Assembly (NCBI RefSeq): GCF_000003855.2
Contig: NW_003101681.1
Location: 794,539 to 858,538 of the forward strand
DNA length: 64,000 nucleotides
Direction: 5' to 3'
DNA from: Blastomyces gilchristii SLH14081
Lineage: Eukaryota > Ascomycota > Eurotiomycetes > Onygenales > Ajellomycetaceae
A program made the position numbers and the translations under genes. Shown here one piece after another: positions 48,401 to 60,658 of this stretch. Below the pieces are notes generated by a model. That model saw only the letters and a list, made by a program, of their open reading frames with translations. It was not told where the DNA came from and searched no databases. Within the stretch, counting starts at the first letter, position 1; every line of letters starts with the position of its first letter.

Positions 48401-50328
48401 TAACAGAGATCTGTGTCAGATTCATAGTCTTATGAATGTCATTCTCATGAACTCTATCATTGTTAGAGAATATCAAGCTTCTATTTCAAGCATTCAATAA
48501 GATGCCTTGTTCAGATAGTCAGACAAGTTCTAATATAAGATTATAATCAAGATTATCAACTTCATATATGTAGACATCTTTATATTAATATTCTCTCACA
48601 TCTATGATCAGCTTTATCATATAATAGATATAAATGTCTTTTAAATCATCAAATTCTGCAAGAAGTCAGAATCTTGATAAAGAAATATACTGAAGATTAT
48701 AATATCTTACAACTGAAGATTTTATCATTGTATAGTAATATAGACTGCTGTCTATCATGACTTTCATATTATACATATTATCAATCACAGTAGATATAAG
48801 AATTGCATTCATTGTCATTTTCTCTTCAAATTATTATCATTCAATCTCTTCAAGCTTTTGTTTATGAATTTGAACAGAAGTTAATCTTTTTCCTGTTTCA
48901 TCAGAGTATTCTCATAGTTATCTTCTGAATCTTTCTTCACTGCAATGTGATTGACGCGGACAGATGCTGATTCATTCTTTAAATGAGAAGACACTGATCT
49001 TTCTCTTAATTAAGAAGATGCTGATCTTTCTCTTGAGTGTGAAGATACATAGATCAATCAGCAGTTGAAAGTGATATGTTCTAATCAGTTACAGTTAATA
49101 TATACTTCACATTAACATTGATTAGCAACTTCTTCAGAAGTGATCTCAGAAATTCAGAAGCCTGTTCAGATGACAGAGACTCTTACTTATATATAGACAT
49201 TTGAGTCTACTTAATTCATGACATCTGCATCATTATTATTTCTCAGTGCAGATATATAAGTTACTGAGATGTAACATCTTCTGTCACTGTTCTGTATACT
49301 CTTAAGCTTGATAAGACAGTCATTCATTGTCTGAAGCTGTGTGCAGAAGCCTTTATAAGTCTGGTCTTTGTCTATACTTATAAGAGTTTATAAGAGTTCA
49401 AAAGTTAATGTCTTCTTGAGCATGCTAATCTTCATTTGATTCTCTTAAGATTGATTATCTACTTCTAGAATCTTGATATTGAAGTCAGAGATGAATGTTA
49501 TAAGAGAAGTATTTCTCTGTCAGACACTCTGTAATCAATCTAATACTTTCTATTACATGATAGTGTCTTGAAACAGAATATTAAGATGTTTCATGATATT
49601 ATCAGATATTCATAACACTGATTCATATACTTTCATTCATGAATAAAACTTCTATTTCATGTGATCTTTCAATCATTTATTAATATATCAATCTTGATTA
49701 ATTAATAAATCAATGACATCTTCATCTACACTCAGTTTCATAAGCATTTTCATTCTTTATAATGAGTAGAGAGTGAGATCAGAAGTATTGAAATATACAG
49801 AAGTATCTAAGTATTCTTTCAGTGCTTTTATATTCAATTCTGTAGATATTGAAATCACATGAGTTAATCATTGAATCTCTTCATATTGATGTTATTGAGT
49901 TGCATGCATATCAGCTATTTATTATTATTATAGTTTCAACATTGCTCAGAGTCACTGTGGCACTGTGTCTATGCTTATGTTTGAGAGTTCTCTCATATTA
50001 TTATTAGACATGGTTTTATCATTTATTGAATATGTGATATCTGTGAAATCTGAAGAAGTGTAATTGTATGAATATCTCATATATCTGAGTGTCAGAACTC
50101 TCAGATCTTTCACTGATATTCTCTTTATAAGATCTTATTACAGAGTCAGAGTAACTGATGAGCAAGCTTCTATCTAAGAACTCAGTGTTCACTTAACTGT
50201 TTAACTGTTTCTCTATTTCTTATGTGTTGTTACATGTTCAGATATCTCTTAATGAATAATTATTTCTAATGAGAAGATAATGTATGAATAATCATTTTCT
50301 AATAAGAAGATAATGAACATTTTTCTAA

Positions 50329-50649
50329 TATAAGAGGTCTACACTGAATAGATCAGTATGATATTGATAGATCTTATATAATAAAGAGAAAAATGTTAAA
50401 GAAGAAAAAGAAAAAGAAAGTGTAGAAATCAGTAATCAGAGTGAATATTTATACATGTATATAATAGTATATACAGTGAAGCTTCAGAGTGGAAGAATCT
50501 ATATACATTTATAACAGCTGAGAATTGATGATTGAGAATGGCTGAGAACCAGAGTGTACATGTTTGATAGTGAAATTGAAGAATCTATGAAGTGAAGTGA
50601 AAGAATCTATAAAGTGTAACAGAATAGTCTATATAATTGATCCGGCGCA
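50329..50649 (-). repeat. 5' LTR of the chromovirus (minus orientation)
   Basis: 321 bp, partner of 44883–45203. It begins TGCGCCGGATCAATTATATA in element orientation and retains more GC at its start than the other LTR. A tandem pair of about 35-bp repeats lies just inside it (50,255–50,320). Confidence 0.9.
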
Positions 50650-51763
50650 GCCTGCCACAATTATTATTTAAGTAATAAAAATATATTTTAAATTAATAAT
50701 TCTCTGATTTAACTGTCAATGTAAAAAATGAAAACATGTGTTAATATTAGACTGACTGAGTGACTAGACTGACTGTGTAACTATATCTGAGATCAGAATC
50801 AGAATATTTAACAATCTTATTATTAATTTAACTGATTTTATTACATAGTTTTAAGATTAAATAGTAGTCTTATACTATTTTAATAAGACTTACTATTTAC
50901 TCTTATTATATTTTTTAAATAAGATCATGATTTTCACTTCTCAATTTAAATTCTTTTTATTACTTTAAATAACTTTAAATCTTATTTAAGTATTATTAAA
51001 AAGTGTTACTTTTTAAAAAATTAAAAATAGTCTAAAAAAACCTTAAAATGTCTAAAAATAATAACTTTATATCAAGAATAAGACTAAATGAAATTAAATA
51101 AAATTACTTTCTTATTTTTTCTAAGTTATAGTTTCATTTTAAGATCTGATAAATAGTTACTTTATAAGTTTTTTTAATAATTAATCTCAGTGAGATTTAT
51201 ATTAAGAAATGTATGAAATCAGATTAAATAAAATTATATCTAAAATTTATAGTCTTAGTAGTTAGTCTATATATAACTATGTCTGAGTGTAATATAATAA
51301 AACTGAAGTAGTAACTAGTCAGCAGTGTTATATAAAGATAGTTATTTAAAAAGCTGTATAAGTAAGCTTAACTATCTTACTTAAATAGTGAGCTTATAAG
51401 CTACAGAGTTATTATGAGAATATCACAGATATAATACTCAGTATACTAAGAAAATTATATGAGAAATGCAGTAACTCTTATATATATTTCAGTAGAAGAA
51501 AATGAATTACTGACTTCTTTGATTAGAAGTCAGTATCTAGTTATTTTATATAGATAATAAGTGAATACTCTTCTTCTATTCTATAAGTAAGAATAGCTGA
51601 AGTAATACCTCAGCAGCATCTCACTGTTATAAAAGAGTAATCTGCTAATCTTATATAGAAGTAAGATTCTTATATTTATTAATCAGATCTTTCTATATTA
51701 TATCTGAATAATATTATAAAATGACTAAAAACTGATTTAAATAATCTGCAGAATGAATGAAAT
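50650..51763. other. AT-rich sequence without recognisable features
   Basis: 1.1 kb of A/T-rich DNA with no open frame and no repeat partner that I could find in this window. Presumably older transposon debris. Confidence 0.4.
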
Positions 51764-52136
51764 CGCCCCGGTGACTGAATGGTTAATACGGCCACTCAGT
51801 AGCGCCTTGGCGTGGGAAACCAAGGTGTGTGAGTTTGAAACCCGCAGGGGATACATTAAATCCGGAACTCAAGCACCTCAGGTTTCTAATAAATACAGAG
51901 GTGTACAAATCACTTCAATAAATTGCTCTATATTCCTGGGCTGGGAAGTTGTTATTGTATGTATCTAATTGTCACTTCTTTGTATTTTCCTATGTTCTTA
52001 TTATCTTGACATGATCTTAACACCTGTATTTTCCTTCTGTATAATTAACACTTGACCTGTATTTAACATCACGCAAGAACTTATTATAAGCTTCACTTGT
52101 ATATAAGTATAATGAAAGAATAATAATAATAATATG
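51764..52136 (+). mobile_element. tRNA-derived SINE-like element
   Basis: A GC-richer island in the AT-rich block. Its first 90 bp have RNA polymerase III promoter boxes: A box TGACTGAATGG at 51772–51782 (consensus-like TGGCTGAGTGG with two G-to-A changes) and B box AGTTTGAAACC at 51832–51842 (from GGTTCGAAACC by transitions). Length and box spacing resemble a class II (Ser/Leu) tRNA. A hairpin CGCCTTGG/CCAAGGTG (51803–51810 with 51820–51827) is present. About 260 bp of non-tRNA body follows, ending in an AAT repeat tail at about 52119–52136. The acceptor stem does not pair fully, so this is not a functional tRNA. Head, body and simple-repeat tail in this order are the SINE layout. Confidence 0.7.
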
Positions 52137-52806
52137 AATAAAATTATTCACAGAAAGTAATAAGCTATATAAAACTGTAACAGAATCTTAATATAGTTAA
52201 GAATATAATAATAATCTTTTCTTTAAGAGTATAGTTCTGATACTTTTAAAATTATCAGATTAGAAATTATCTTTATTATATAGTAATAATTATTAATTAA
52301 TTAACAGTATATATACTGTATGTAATATAAAGAAATAGATGAGTTTCTCTGCTAACTGTATAAATCTTCTCTTTTCTATCTCTGTTTAAAGTAACTGTAT
52401 GATAAGTGAATTTCTATAATCACAAACTACTTCATTACAAACTCACTTGATTTTTTGAATAAGAACCTGTCAATAGATTCATTGAAAAGCTCTCAATCAA
52501 ATGAGCATTTTAATCTCATAGCTGACTGCATATCTCATGTAGTAGTGAAGTTATTCAGTCAAATATAGATCAGATGTTGTTTGAAACTTCTGTGTGAGAT
52601 TATCTTCTATTCACCTCTATCATATTACAATCTCAGGTTAAATTATCATACAAATTGTGAGATGAATAGACCTAGTCATATGTATCAATCTTCTTGATTT
52701 TGAAAGATCTCTGATCTGTAATTATGAAGATATATGAGAAGAAATCTCTGCAAAAACTCTGTTCATCTTTAATGTTTTAAAATATCAATACTAAGTCTCA
52801 CTCTTA
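52137..52806. other. AT-rich spacer with a truncated repeat
   Basis: About 670 bp of AT-rich DNA. Its last ~60 bp (52,745–52,806, ending AGTCTCACTCTTAGAC) resemble 58,685–58,745, and the similarity stops exactly where the hAT-like element begins, suggesting that element interrupts an older repeat. Nothing else is recognised. Confidence 0.4.
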
Positions 52807-54271
52807 GACTAGCCGGCGGGACTATGAATTTCACATTTGATTTCATTTAATCTGATCTTATACATTTCTTGATATAAGTCTCATCAGAATCAAGTATTAA
52901 AAAAATCTGAAAATGAATCATTTCTGAGAGAAATGATGTGAAAAATAATCAGATTTAATACAAGAACAGTGAAATGAGAGTAATTTCTCAGAATAGACTG
53001 TGAAAGATGATCATTCTTTCAAAATCAGAATAAGACTAAGACTGAAGATCAAATTCAGTCTCATGCAGTTTATTCAGTGATTGCTTATATAATCAGAATT
53101 TGGTAATAATTATTGATAATACTTATGAAATAATTAAATACATTCTTGTATAAGTTTATTCTTTACTTTCTTATGAAAACTACACTTCTCTAATATACTG
53201 TGATCAGAGATATTAAACTGTCTGATAATTTCATGTTTTATAATTATGAGTTTCTTGATTATTTCTTCTTATAATTGTCTCTGATAATAGTGATAAATAT
53301 CTCAGCTTGAGTTGAACTTTTACTTCATTCTCATCTCTATCAATAAAATTGTCAGAATATCACATATCATCAGTACAACAGTTAAATATATACTCTTAAC
53401 AATTTTTCATAACTCTAGAATTAATTTAATGTGTAAATTCATCAGATTATCTTGAAGATAGCAGTTAAATTCAGTTTTATAAGCATGTAGTTTTGTCTGA
53501 TTTTCAGTTGTAATCAATGTATGTAAGTTCTGTTTTAAAGTTAGTATTATAGATCTATATGATATGAAGTGTTATCAAAGATTATTACTTACTAGAGAAT
53601 TATATTTCAATGTCTTCATATCTCTAACATCTGCTTATTTAAATCTCTGATAGTTGACATTGTAATAATCTCAGATTAATTTAACATATAAGTCTCATTT
53701 CTTCTTTATTCAATCTTGAAAAGTGTAGATATTAACTTGATAGAAGAGATCTAGTAGAGCTGCTATAGCATAGTACTCTGTAAAAGATTGTTCAGTTTTA
53801 CTGTAATAATATGCCAGTTTATTTCTTACAGTAATAATAGCCTGCACTATAGTATTATCTCAGACTAAATTTCTTTTTAAGTGATTCAACTACTTCTTAA
53901 GATGAGTAAATAAACTGCTATATACTCATCAGACTGACTACTGTATTAATATACAAGTGATTGAAACTGTCTTTATTATCTTATAAAACTGAAACAGTAA
54001 ATCAATTACATATTTCAACTGAGTTCACTTTATATCAGAAAGTTTCAATATCTGAATCTTTTTCTAATCAGAGTGTTGCACTCAATGATTAATTATCTGA
54101 TACAATCAAAGAGTCTAAACAGTTATTTTATATGTTAAACTTTACTATAATCTAATATTCTGTATCATATTCAGTGATGTGACTGATTTGTTTATTTATT
54201 AAATATTATAGAATCATTATTATTGTTTAGAGAAGATATAAATTATATTAATAATATTTCAAATCTGTGAT
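52807..54271 (-). mobile_element. hAT-like DNA transposon fragment, copy A
   Basis: Direct repeat partner of 62535–64000, with almost equal length over the shared part and differences that are mostly transitions. The start is GACTAGCCGGCGGGACTATG. On the minus strand at about 53,640–53,860 both copies read RNKL-x-YYYSKTEQSFTEYY, then IAALLD-x-FY, resembling the K-YY-x-T-x-S-x-x-Y-A-A-x-x-L-D-P-x-Y pattern of hAT transposases. The proline after LLD is mutated in both. A helical stretch further on (HSILEKCSFHKKVKNKLIQE) may be part of the DNA-binding region. The true end is not visible because copy B runs off the window. Class assignment is tentative. Confidence 0.5.
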
Positions 54272-56058
54272 ATTTAAATTATTAATCAATCTATTCAAAA
54301 TTAACAGTAGTATTATTAAAAAGCATAAAAAACAATATTAAAAAGTGTTATTAAAAAACATTATCTTTTACAAAGTAAATATAAAAGTTACTTGAGTAAT
54401 TACTTTCATCTTATTCTCATTTCAAGAATCAGTTATTTTATTATTCATCATTTCAATGTTAAGATTCTTTATCAGTGTTTATATCACAAGTTGAACCACA
54501 TGAGCAATGTAGAGAATATAATCTTATTTATTATTTCAGAAATACAAAGTCAATTTTTGCTTTAAGCTTTTTATTATAGTGTAGTTATTCACAGTACTAT
54601 CAGTTGTAATTGTAAGAAGACTGAGACTAATATCTTAATAGTCATTTTTAATCACTGTTATTAATACCTCTGCTATATAATTCTCAGTATAACTACTGAT
54701 TAATGATTTAAATTCAATTAATATTTCTTAATAAGTTCAGTTCTTATTAATATAATAATATATAACTCTTATAAATGTAAGATTATTTATACTAGTTTAT
54801 ACATTCACTGTGAGAGACACTCTTCATTGATTCTTCAACTCTGATTCTAGATATTATATATTAACTTTGTAGTATATCTCAAGATTGAATCAAAGACATA
54901 ATCAATGTGAAATATGAAGATTTGAATTAAGTATTTAAAGAAGTGTTTGAAATTTAAGATTTTCAATTGATTAAAGAGAAAGATTCAGAGATATATATAT
55001 ATAAAGTAATTATTCACAGAAGTTATTAAATAAGAGTTATAAAATCAGAGTACTGATATATAATCATTTTCATATAATTTTCTTCAAATTAGAAAGTTAG
55101 TATTATCAAAAATCATTATCTGATAGAGTAACTTATCAGCTCAGTAGTAATTTTCTGATTATTTTTCTTTTATTATCTGTATTCTGATAACTTCAGATGT
55201 TGAGAAATTTCATCAGAGCTATAATCAGTTTATAATAAATGTTTCTGAATAAAGTTACAGTGATTATAGTAGAGAGATGACTTTTCAGTAATCTGTAATA
55301 CAATCTATTAATAATTATTTCATAGTTTATCTCAATATTTATATTAAGTTTTTCATAAATTTCATGATCTGAAATCAGATGTAAAGAATAAAGTGATTAT
55401 TTATCATGATTAAAAGAGAGTATTCTGTGTTAAATTGTAAATAATATAGACTTTGTAAGTCACAGTGATTTCTTAAAGAGTTTATGAATCTTCAATAGAA
55501 GTTAAAGAAGTGAAAGAAGTGAATTTAGAAGATATAATAAAGATTTAAGAAAGATAATAATTTATTTTTAATAAAGATAATAACTGATCACTGATATATA
55601 TAATAAGAATTATTATAAGAGAAAATAATCTTCTTTCTTAACTTAGTTATAATTTTAGTACTAACTCAGATTGAATATTATCAATGTATAAAAGTAAATA
55701 AACAATCTTGATTAATCTCTATCATATGTCTTGAAATATATTAATATTATGAAAGACAGTGTCATTAAATTATATTATCAGATAATATCATTAAAAATAT
55801 ATTAATATTATAAATATCAATATGGAAAAAATGTTGATACTTATCCGTGATAGTGATTTATGAATCATGATAGTTAAATATATATATATATATTGTTTCG
55901 GACATTGATTACAACTTGTACAATAATTTTTGGCAACTTAAAATCAATTTCAATTATTAATAATTATGAACTTATAACTAACTAATATAAAAAGAAAAAA
56001 ACTTTTTCTACTTATTATCTTTCTTCTCTTTCTTATTCTTCTTAGTATTCTTTACAAT
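54272..56058. other. AT-rich sequence, likely continuation of transposon debris
   Basis: 1.8 kb with no coding frame. It may be the rest of the hAT-like element, since the matching copy leaves the window at 64000. A TA-dinucleotide run lies near 55880–55896, followed by a GC-richer TTGTTTCGGACATTGATTAC, which could be a terminal repeat of another element whose other end I did not find. Confidence 0.35.
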
Positions 56059-56298
56059 TCACTTCTCATTCTTATTCTTCTTCTTCTTCTTCTTATCTGA
56101 GATGATAATCAACTTAAAATCTCTCTTAACTGTCTTCTCAGAGAAGAGTTTCTGCTGCTTCTCTTTAGTCAGATCAATCTGTATCTCAAAATCCCGCATT
56201 TTCTGATCTGCTGCCTCAGGTTTCATCTCAGTGATAAGTAGATTAACATGCTCAGAGAGTAGAGCTGTCTTCTTAATATTCTGAATTATGAAGTACAT
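56059..56298 (-). pseudogene. 79-codon coding relic with lysine-rich tail, unknown
   Basis: An unbroken minus-strand frame begins MYFIIQNIKKTALLSEHVNL and ends in a lysine-rich tail. It is charged, helical and lacks the stop density of its surroundings; before the first Met the frame is open further (EKRIKILF) but meets stops. Composition and basic tail are typical of the C-terminus of a DDE transposase or of a retroelement protein, but no family motif is decisive. Confidence 0.4.
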
Positions 56299-56933
56299 TT
56301 AAGATCTGAATAAGATCTTAATTCTCTTCTCTATCAGCTTCTGCTAATTAATTAGAGAATAGAAGTATTATCAAAAATTATTATCTCTTAATAAATAAAA
56401 AACTTATCAGTTTTATCTTCTTTATCTCTTACTTTAACACTCTCTCAATCTTCTTTTATTATTACTTATTTATAGTAATACTCTTCTTCTCTCTTTCTCT
56501 CTTCATTTTAGTCTTAAATCATTCTCAGAACTTCTTCTGATTTTATTACTACTATATAAGACTCTTCACTGTCTTCTTTTTCAATCTCTTATAGATGATG
56601 TTATTCATATTATTTCTATACTTAGTTCAGTCTAAATCTATTAGAAGTATTACTTAAAATTATTATCATTCTACTCTCTTATAAAGCCTCTTCAAGACAT
56701 TATAACATATCTTACAATCTGTCTTTTCTCACTTAAATACCTTCTTCTTCTCTCTCTTCAATCTGTGACAGCACTCATATATCTTGATAATTCACAGAAC
56801 TGCAGAATATTTGAAGAGAAATAATATAATTAATTTCAGTAAGTGTTAAAGAGAGATAAAGATAGAGAAGACAGTCAGAAATAATATAATAATAATAATA
56901 ATAATAATAATGATAATAGTGATAATAATGATG

Positions 56934-56970
<37 letters not shown>

Positions 56971-59833
56971 AAGAAGAAGTGCATTGAAATATATTACTGA
57001 CTTATCAAATATAAAGAGACTTAAAGAAAATATTAACAGCTTTCAGAGATGTACAGAAACAGCTACAGTGTTATATAACAATATTATCTTCATTTAATAC
57101 ATGCACTGTTAATATTCTTTATATACAGTTATTATAAAATCTATATCAGAGATACATACAGAAAACAGATCTTTATTATTAGAGAGAATGATTACAGTGA
57201 TTCTCTGTTTTTATATTATAAAGATAAGTTATTTTTATTTCTTTCTTCTCTCTTTTCTCTTCTTCATTAACTCATCACTAAGTTCAAGCTGGTATGAAAA
57301 CTATTGAAACACTCTTAGAAACTCTCAAATTGAAGAGTATAGACTAATTAAATTTTAAATACAGAAGAATTAAATTATATTTAATATTACTAATTATTCA
57401 TTCTCTCTTAATAAAATAACAGTTGTGTCTTTTCTCTTCTCTCTTAAATAAAACATAGTCTGTGAAAAGTGAGTATCATGTCAGATTATAATGATTAACA
57501 CAGTCTCAGCACACAGAGCTGTATACATACAGTGCATACTGAACTGAGAGACTATATGAGTTGTAAATCAGCAGCAGCATGTCAGAGAGAGTCATGCAGT
57601 GTGAGAAAGCTACAACTCTCAGTTATATATATAGAGAGTAAATTATTACAGTAAGTATATATACATTGTATAAAAGTAATACTTTTTAATAATACTCAGT
57701 CTCTGATATTATGAAAATAGAGTCTCTCTATAAGATTTATTTTTATCAAAAGTCAGAAAATCTTATATTTTTCAAGATTATCTTCACATATCTTATTTAT
57801 GAAATTGATGAGAGAAATCATTGATTTCAGTATTCTATTCTTGATATTATTCAAGTAACAGCAGAGTTCACTCTGATCACACTTTTTAAGTGTATATTTT
57901 CTAAATATTCACATTTATATAGATATATACTGATTATTTATTAGATAATATTAAGACAATAACTCATCACAGCTGTATTACTCTCACTATAAGAAATACA
58001 CAGTTAATAATAAATATTGTAAAGACTCTGAAAAGTAAGTATTTTGAAAATACTGCAGCTCTGTGATCTTGATTTTTTTTATTTTTATTTTTTATTTTTT
58101 TATTTTTCTTTTCTTTTATTTTTTTTTTCATTGTGATTTTTTCTTGTTTTTGTTTTATTTTTTATTTTTTGTTTTTTTTTTATATTTTATATTTTTTTCA
58201 TAATTAAAATTATATGAATTATAATCTGTGTTCAGAAAAGTAATAATATTTAATAACACTCTCTATTGAATTTTTAACAAATGAGTACTATATTATGATA
58301 TTATGTAAGTGAGAAGTGATTTTATAATCTCATTTAATATCATTCTCAATAATGAGATCAGAATGAAAATGTGACTAAGAATTCAAATATATTCTTTATT
58401 CTGAACTAGATTTTTATTTGAAAAGTGAATCTGAAATCTTTAATATTTAAAATAACATGATTTGAGATTAATGTAATGAATACAAATCATAATCAGAAGT
58501 AATACTTTTAGACAATATAATAACTGTAAAGTTTGATTCTAATCTCAGACATGATTACATAATCAGTCTACTCACTCTTATACTGCTCTTTTCAATCTGA
58601 CTTATCTCTGATAGAAAAATACAAAAAGATATCTCAGTAATAATATCAAGTATATAATTAATAAATATATCTGAAGTGTAATCTCTGTGAATACTCTGTT
58701 TATCTTCAGTGTATCTAGACATCAATATTGAGTCTCACTCTTATACTATTTCTTTCAATCTAGCTTATTCTTAGCAGAAAAAATATAAAAAGATATCTTG
58801 ATAACAGTATTCAATACATAATCAATGAATAATAAGTTAACAGTATATTAATAACTATAAAATCAGTATACTTTAAGATCTGACTGAGTCTTTGATCTCT
58901 GTACTGTGAGATATATTAAATCTAGTTTTAATATCTTAATATTTAATAGATTCTTTAAGAGATTGAGAATAGTAATACTAAATTTCTATTGAATTTAAGA
59001 ATTAACTCTATATTAATATAATTATTGATAAAGTCTTCTATTTTGAGATATAAATAATTAGTTTCTCTACATCTCACTGATAATATTTATATTATTATAT
59101 AGAAACAGACTTACATTCTCTATAATATCAAGACTCTGAAGAGAGAAAGTCTTGATAGAGAATATATAGTAGTACATATTCTAGCAGTTTCTATCTCATT
59201 CTTCTGCAGCAGTTAATATAAAAAAATATCTTAGAAATAGTTTTTTACTTCTCTTAAAAAAGTAAAATGTTTTTGTCTGAGTTTTACACAATATTCTTAC
59301 AAAGAATTAAAAATAGAGTTATTTTCTATCATAATTTTATATTCTTTTAAGTAAGAATTACTTTTTCAGTGACTGAAGAGCTTTTATTAATACTTAATTC
59401 TTTTTTACACTCTTTATTAACTGATTTGAGTTATACACTTGTTATGTGAGAAGAATTGAATAATTTAGAATAAAATTAAATAGTTTTAATCAATTTCTCT
59501 GTAAAAAATTGATTTATTTATTATCAGTTTTTCTCTCAAAAACTGTTATAATATCTGATTTATTATTAATTGATATTATACTTTTTCTCACTGTATCTCA
59601 AGAAAGAGATTATAAAGATTTTATTAATTTATCTTAAAAATTAATTTTAGTTTATTAGATTCTCTTCAAAAATCTAATCTAGTTACTGAACTAGTATGAA
59701 AAAAATCAGGTGTTTTATATATAAAAGTCTTTTATTCTTCTTTTGAAACAGTCTGATTAACTTTTTAATTGAAAACAGACTTAGAAATCTCTTAATTAAA
59801 ACAGTCTGATCAACTTTTTATTGAGTGAGAATA
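56299..59833. other. AT-rich sequence with simple repeats
   Basis: 3.5 kb without coding potential. It includes a TAA/ATA microsatellite (listed separately), a T-rich tract at 58,065–58,200 of repeated T4–8A units, and a tandem duplication of about 105 bp: 58,571–58,675 and 58,735–58,835 both start CTCACTCTTATACT. Confidence 0.45.
56884..56968. repeat. TAA/ATA trinucleotide microsatellite
   Basis: About 28 trinucleotide units, mostly AAT, with a few TGA and TAG interruptions in the middle. The minus-strand polytyrosine frame across it is an artefact of the repeat. Confidence 0.9.
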
Positions 59834-60483
59834 ATGAGTGCAAAAATACACTCAGTTAATGTGGAAAAAGATGCTTTCTTAAATGCTATTTCAGAGATTG
59901 AAATTCTGAAGAGAAGAAAGAAAGAAGAAATAGAGAAATAACAAGTTCTTGAAATACAGAAACTTGAAAAAGTAAGTAAGATTCTTGAAAAGCAGTATCT
60001 GAGTGAGATAAATGAAGAAGTTCTGTTAATTCTTCATACTCAGACTAAATAACTATAGAAGATAATTAAGTTTAAACTTGAGATTCTAAACACAGTTTAA
60101 AAAACATTGAAAATTTCTAGTATAATCACTGACTCTTCATTTTACTCTTCTTCTTTTTCTACTTCTTCTTCTTCTTCTTTAAATTAGAAGAAAATATATG
60201 CTCAAGCAGCTGAATCTACTATCTCTAAATCTGCTATCTCAAAATCTGCTTAAAATTCTGAGAAAACTGAGAAGAATACTGCTCATACTTCTATTCATAG
60301 AAAAGTAGAGAAAAAAATACAAAAAGAGAAAAACTTTCAAATCTTCAGAAATAGAAGACTTATTCTCAAAGTCTTAAATCAGAATATCTTACAGAGAAAC
60401 AAGCTAAACTTAAATCTTATTTTCAGAATTAGAAATGAAATTAATCAGCAGTTCTTTTCTCAGTTAATAACTGATATTAAAGT
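59834..60483 (+). pseudogene. ORF1-like relic of a LINE retrotransposon
   Basis: One plus-strand frame starts at the ATG at 59834 (MSAKIHSVNVEKDAFLNAIS) and continues 650 bp to the assembly gap. It is interrupted only by TAA and TAG codons, the first at 59939–59941, all explicable as mutated Gln, Arg or Trp codons. It encodes a long charged helix (LEIQKLEKVSKILEKQYLSE), a Ser-rich segment, then IYAQAAEST and a basic C-terminal part (NFQIFRNRRLILKVLNQNIL). Coiled coil, Ser-rich linker and basic region are typical of gag-like ORF1 proteins of Tad1-type LINEs. Orientation is opposite to the LINE remnant at 61.0–62.5 kb, so they are different insertions or an inverted arrangement. Confidence 0.55.
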
Positions 60484-60658
60484 NNNNNNNNNNNNNNNNN
60501 NNNNNNNNNNNNNNNNNNNNNNNNNNNNNNNNNNNNNNNNNNNNNNNNNNNNNNNNNNNNNNNNNNNNNNNNNNNNNNNNNNNNNNNNNNNNNNNNNNNN
60601 NNNNNNNNNNNNNNNNNNNNNNNNNNNNNNNNNNNNNNNNNNNNNNNNNNNNNNNNNN
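60484..60658. other. Assembly gap (175 N)
   Basis: A run of N interrupts the sequence immediately after the ORF1-like relic. Anything spanning it cannot be interpreted, and the orientation of the flanks relative to each other rests on the assembler. Confidence 1.

Larger units (their letters stand above)
44883..50649 (-). mobile_element. Chromodomain Ty3/Gypsy LTR retrotransposon, mutated
   Basis: Two direct 321-bp LTRs bound 5.1 kb of internal sequence that reads on the minus strand through many stops. Reverse transcriptase is at about 47,640–48,010: FCMNY, LNRLTKKD, LDIITVFHKI and the catalytic box as STYLDDILIF (usually YVDD). Integrase follows at lower coordinates: HHCC zinc domain at about 46,310–46,490 (MQEMHDSYITDYSDC, then NCNHCS, second His lost), core with DIVIDF near 46,260, and the GPY/F-type C-terminus at 45,415–45,612 (YKVIEVLDSHNYCLDTL, IHNVFYTSLL). 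Next comes a chromodomain relic at about 45,250–45,400. This order defines a chromovirus. No target-site duplication is evident. gag (48.8–49.9 kb) is not recognisable. Confidence 0.88.

Noticed and set aside
51764..51855. Functional tRNA gene (Ser/Leu type)
   Set aside because: A and B boxes are present but the acceptor and T stems contain mismatches, and non-tRNA body plus repeat tail follow; a SINE head fits better.
51753..51968. 71-codon plus frame over the GC-richer island
   Set aside because: It overlaps the tRNA-like head and body of the SINE; the openness follows from higher GC, not from coding.
56775..56984. Tyr-rich minus-strand frame
   Set aside because: It is the translation of the TAA/ATA microsatellite and has no independent support.
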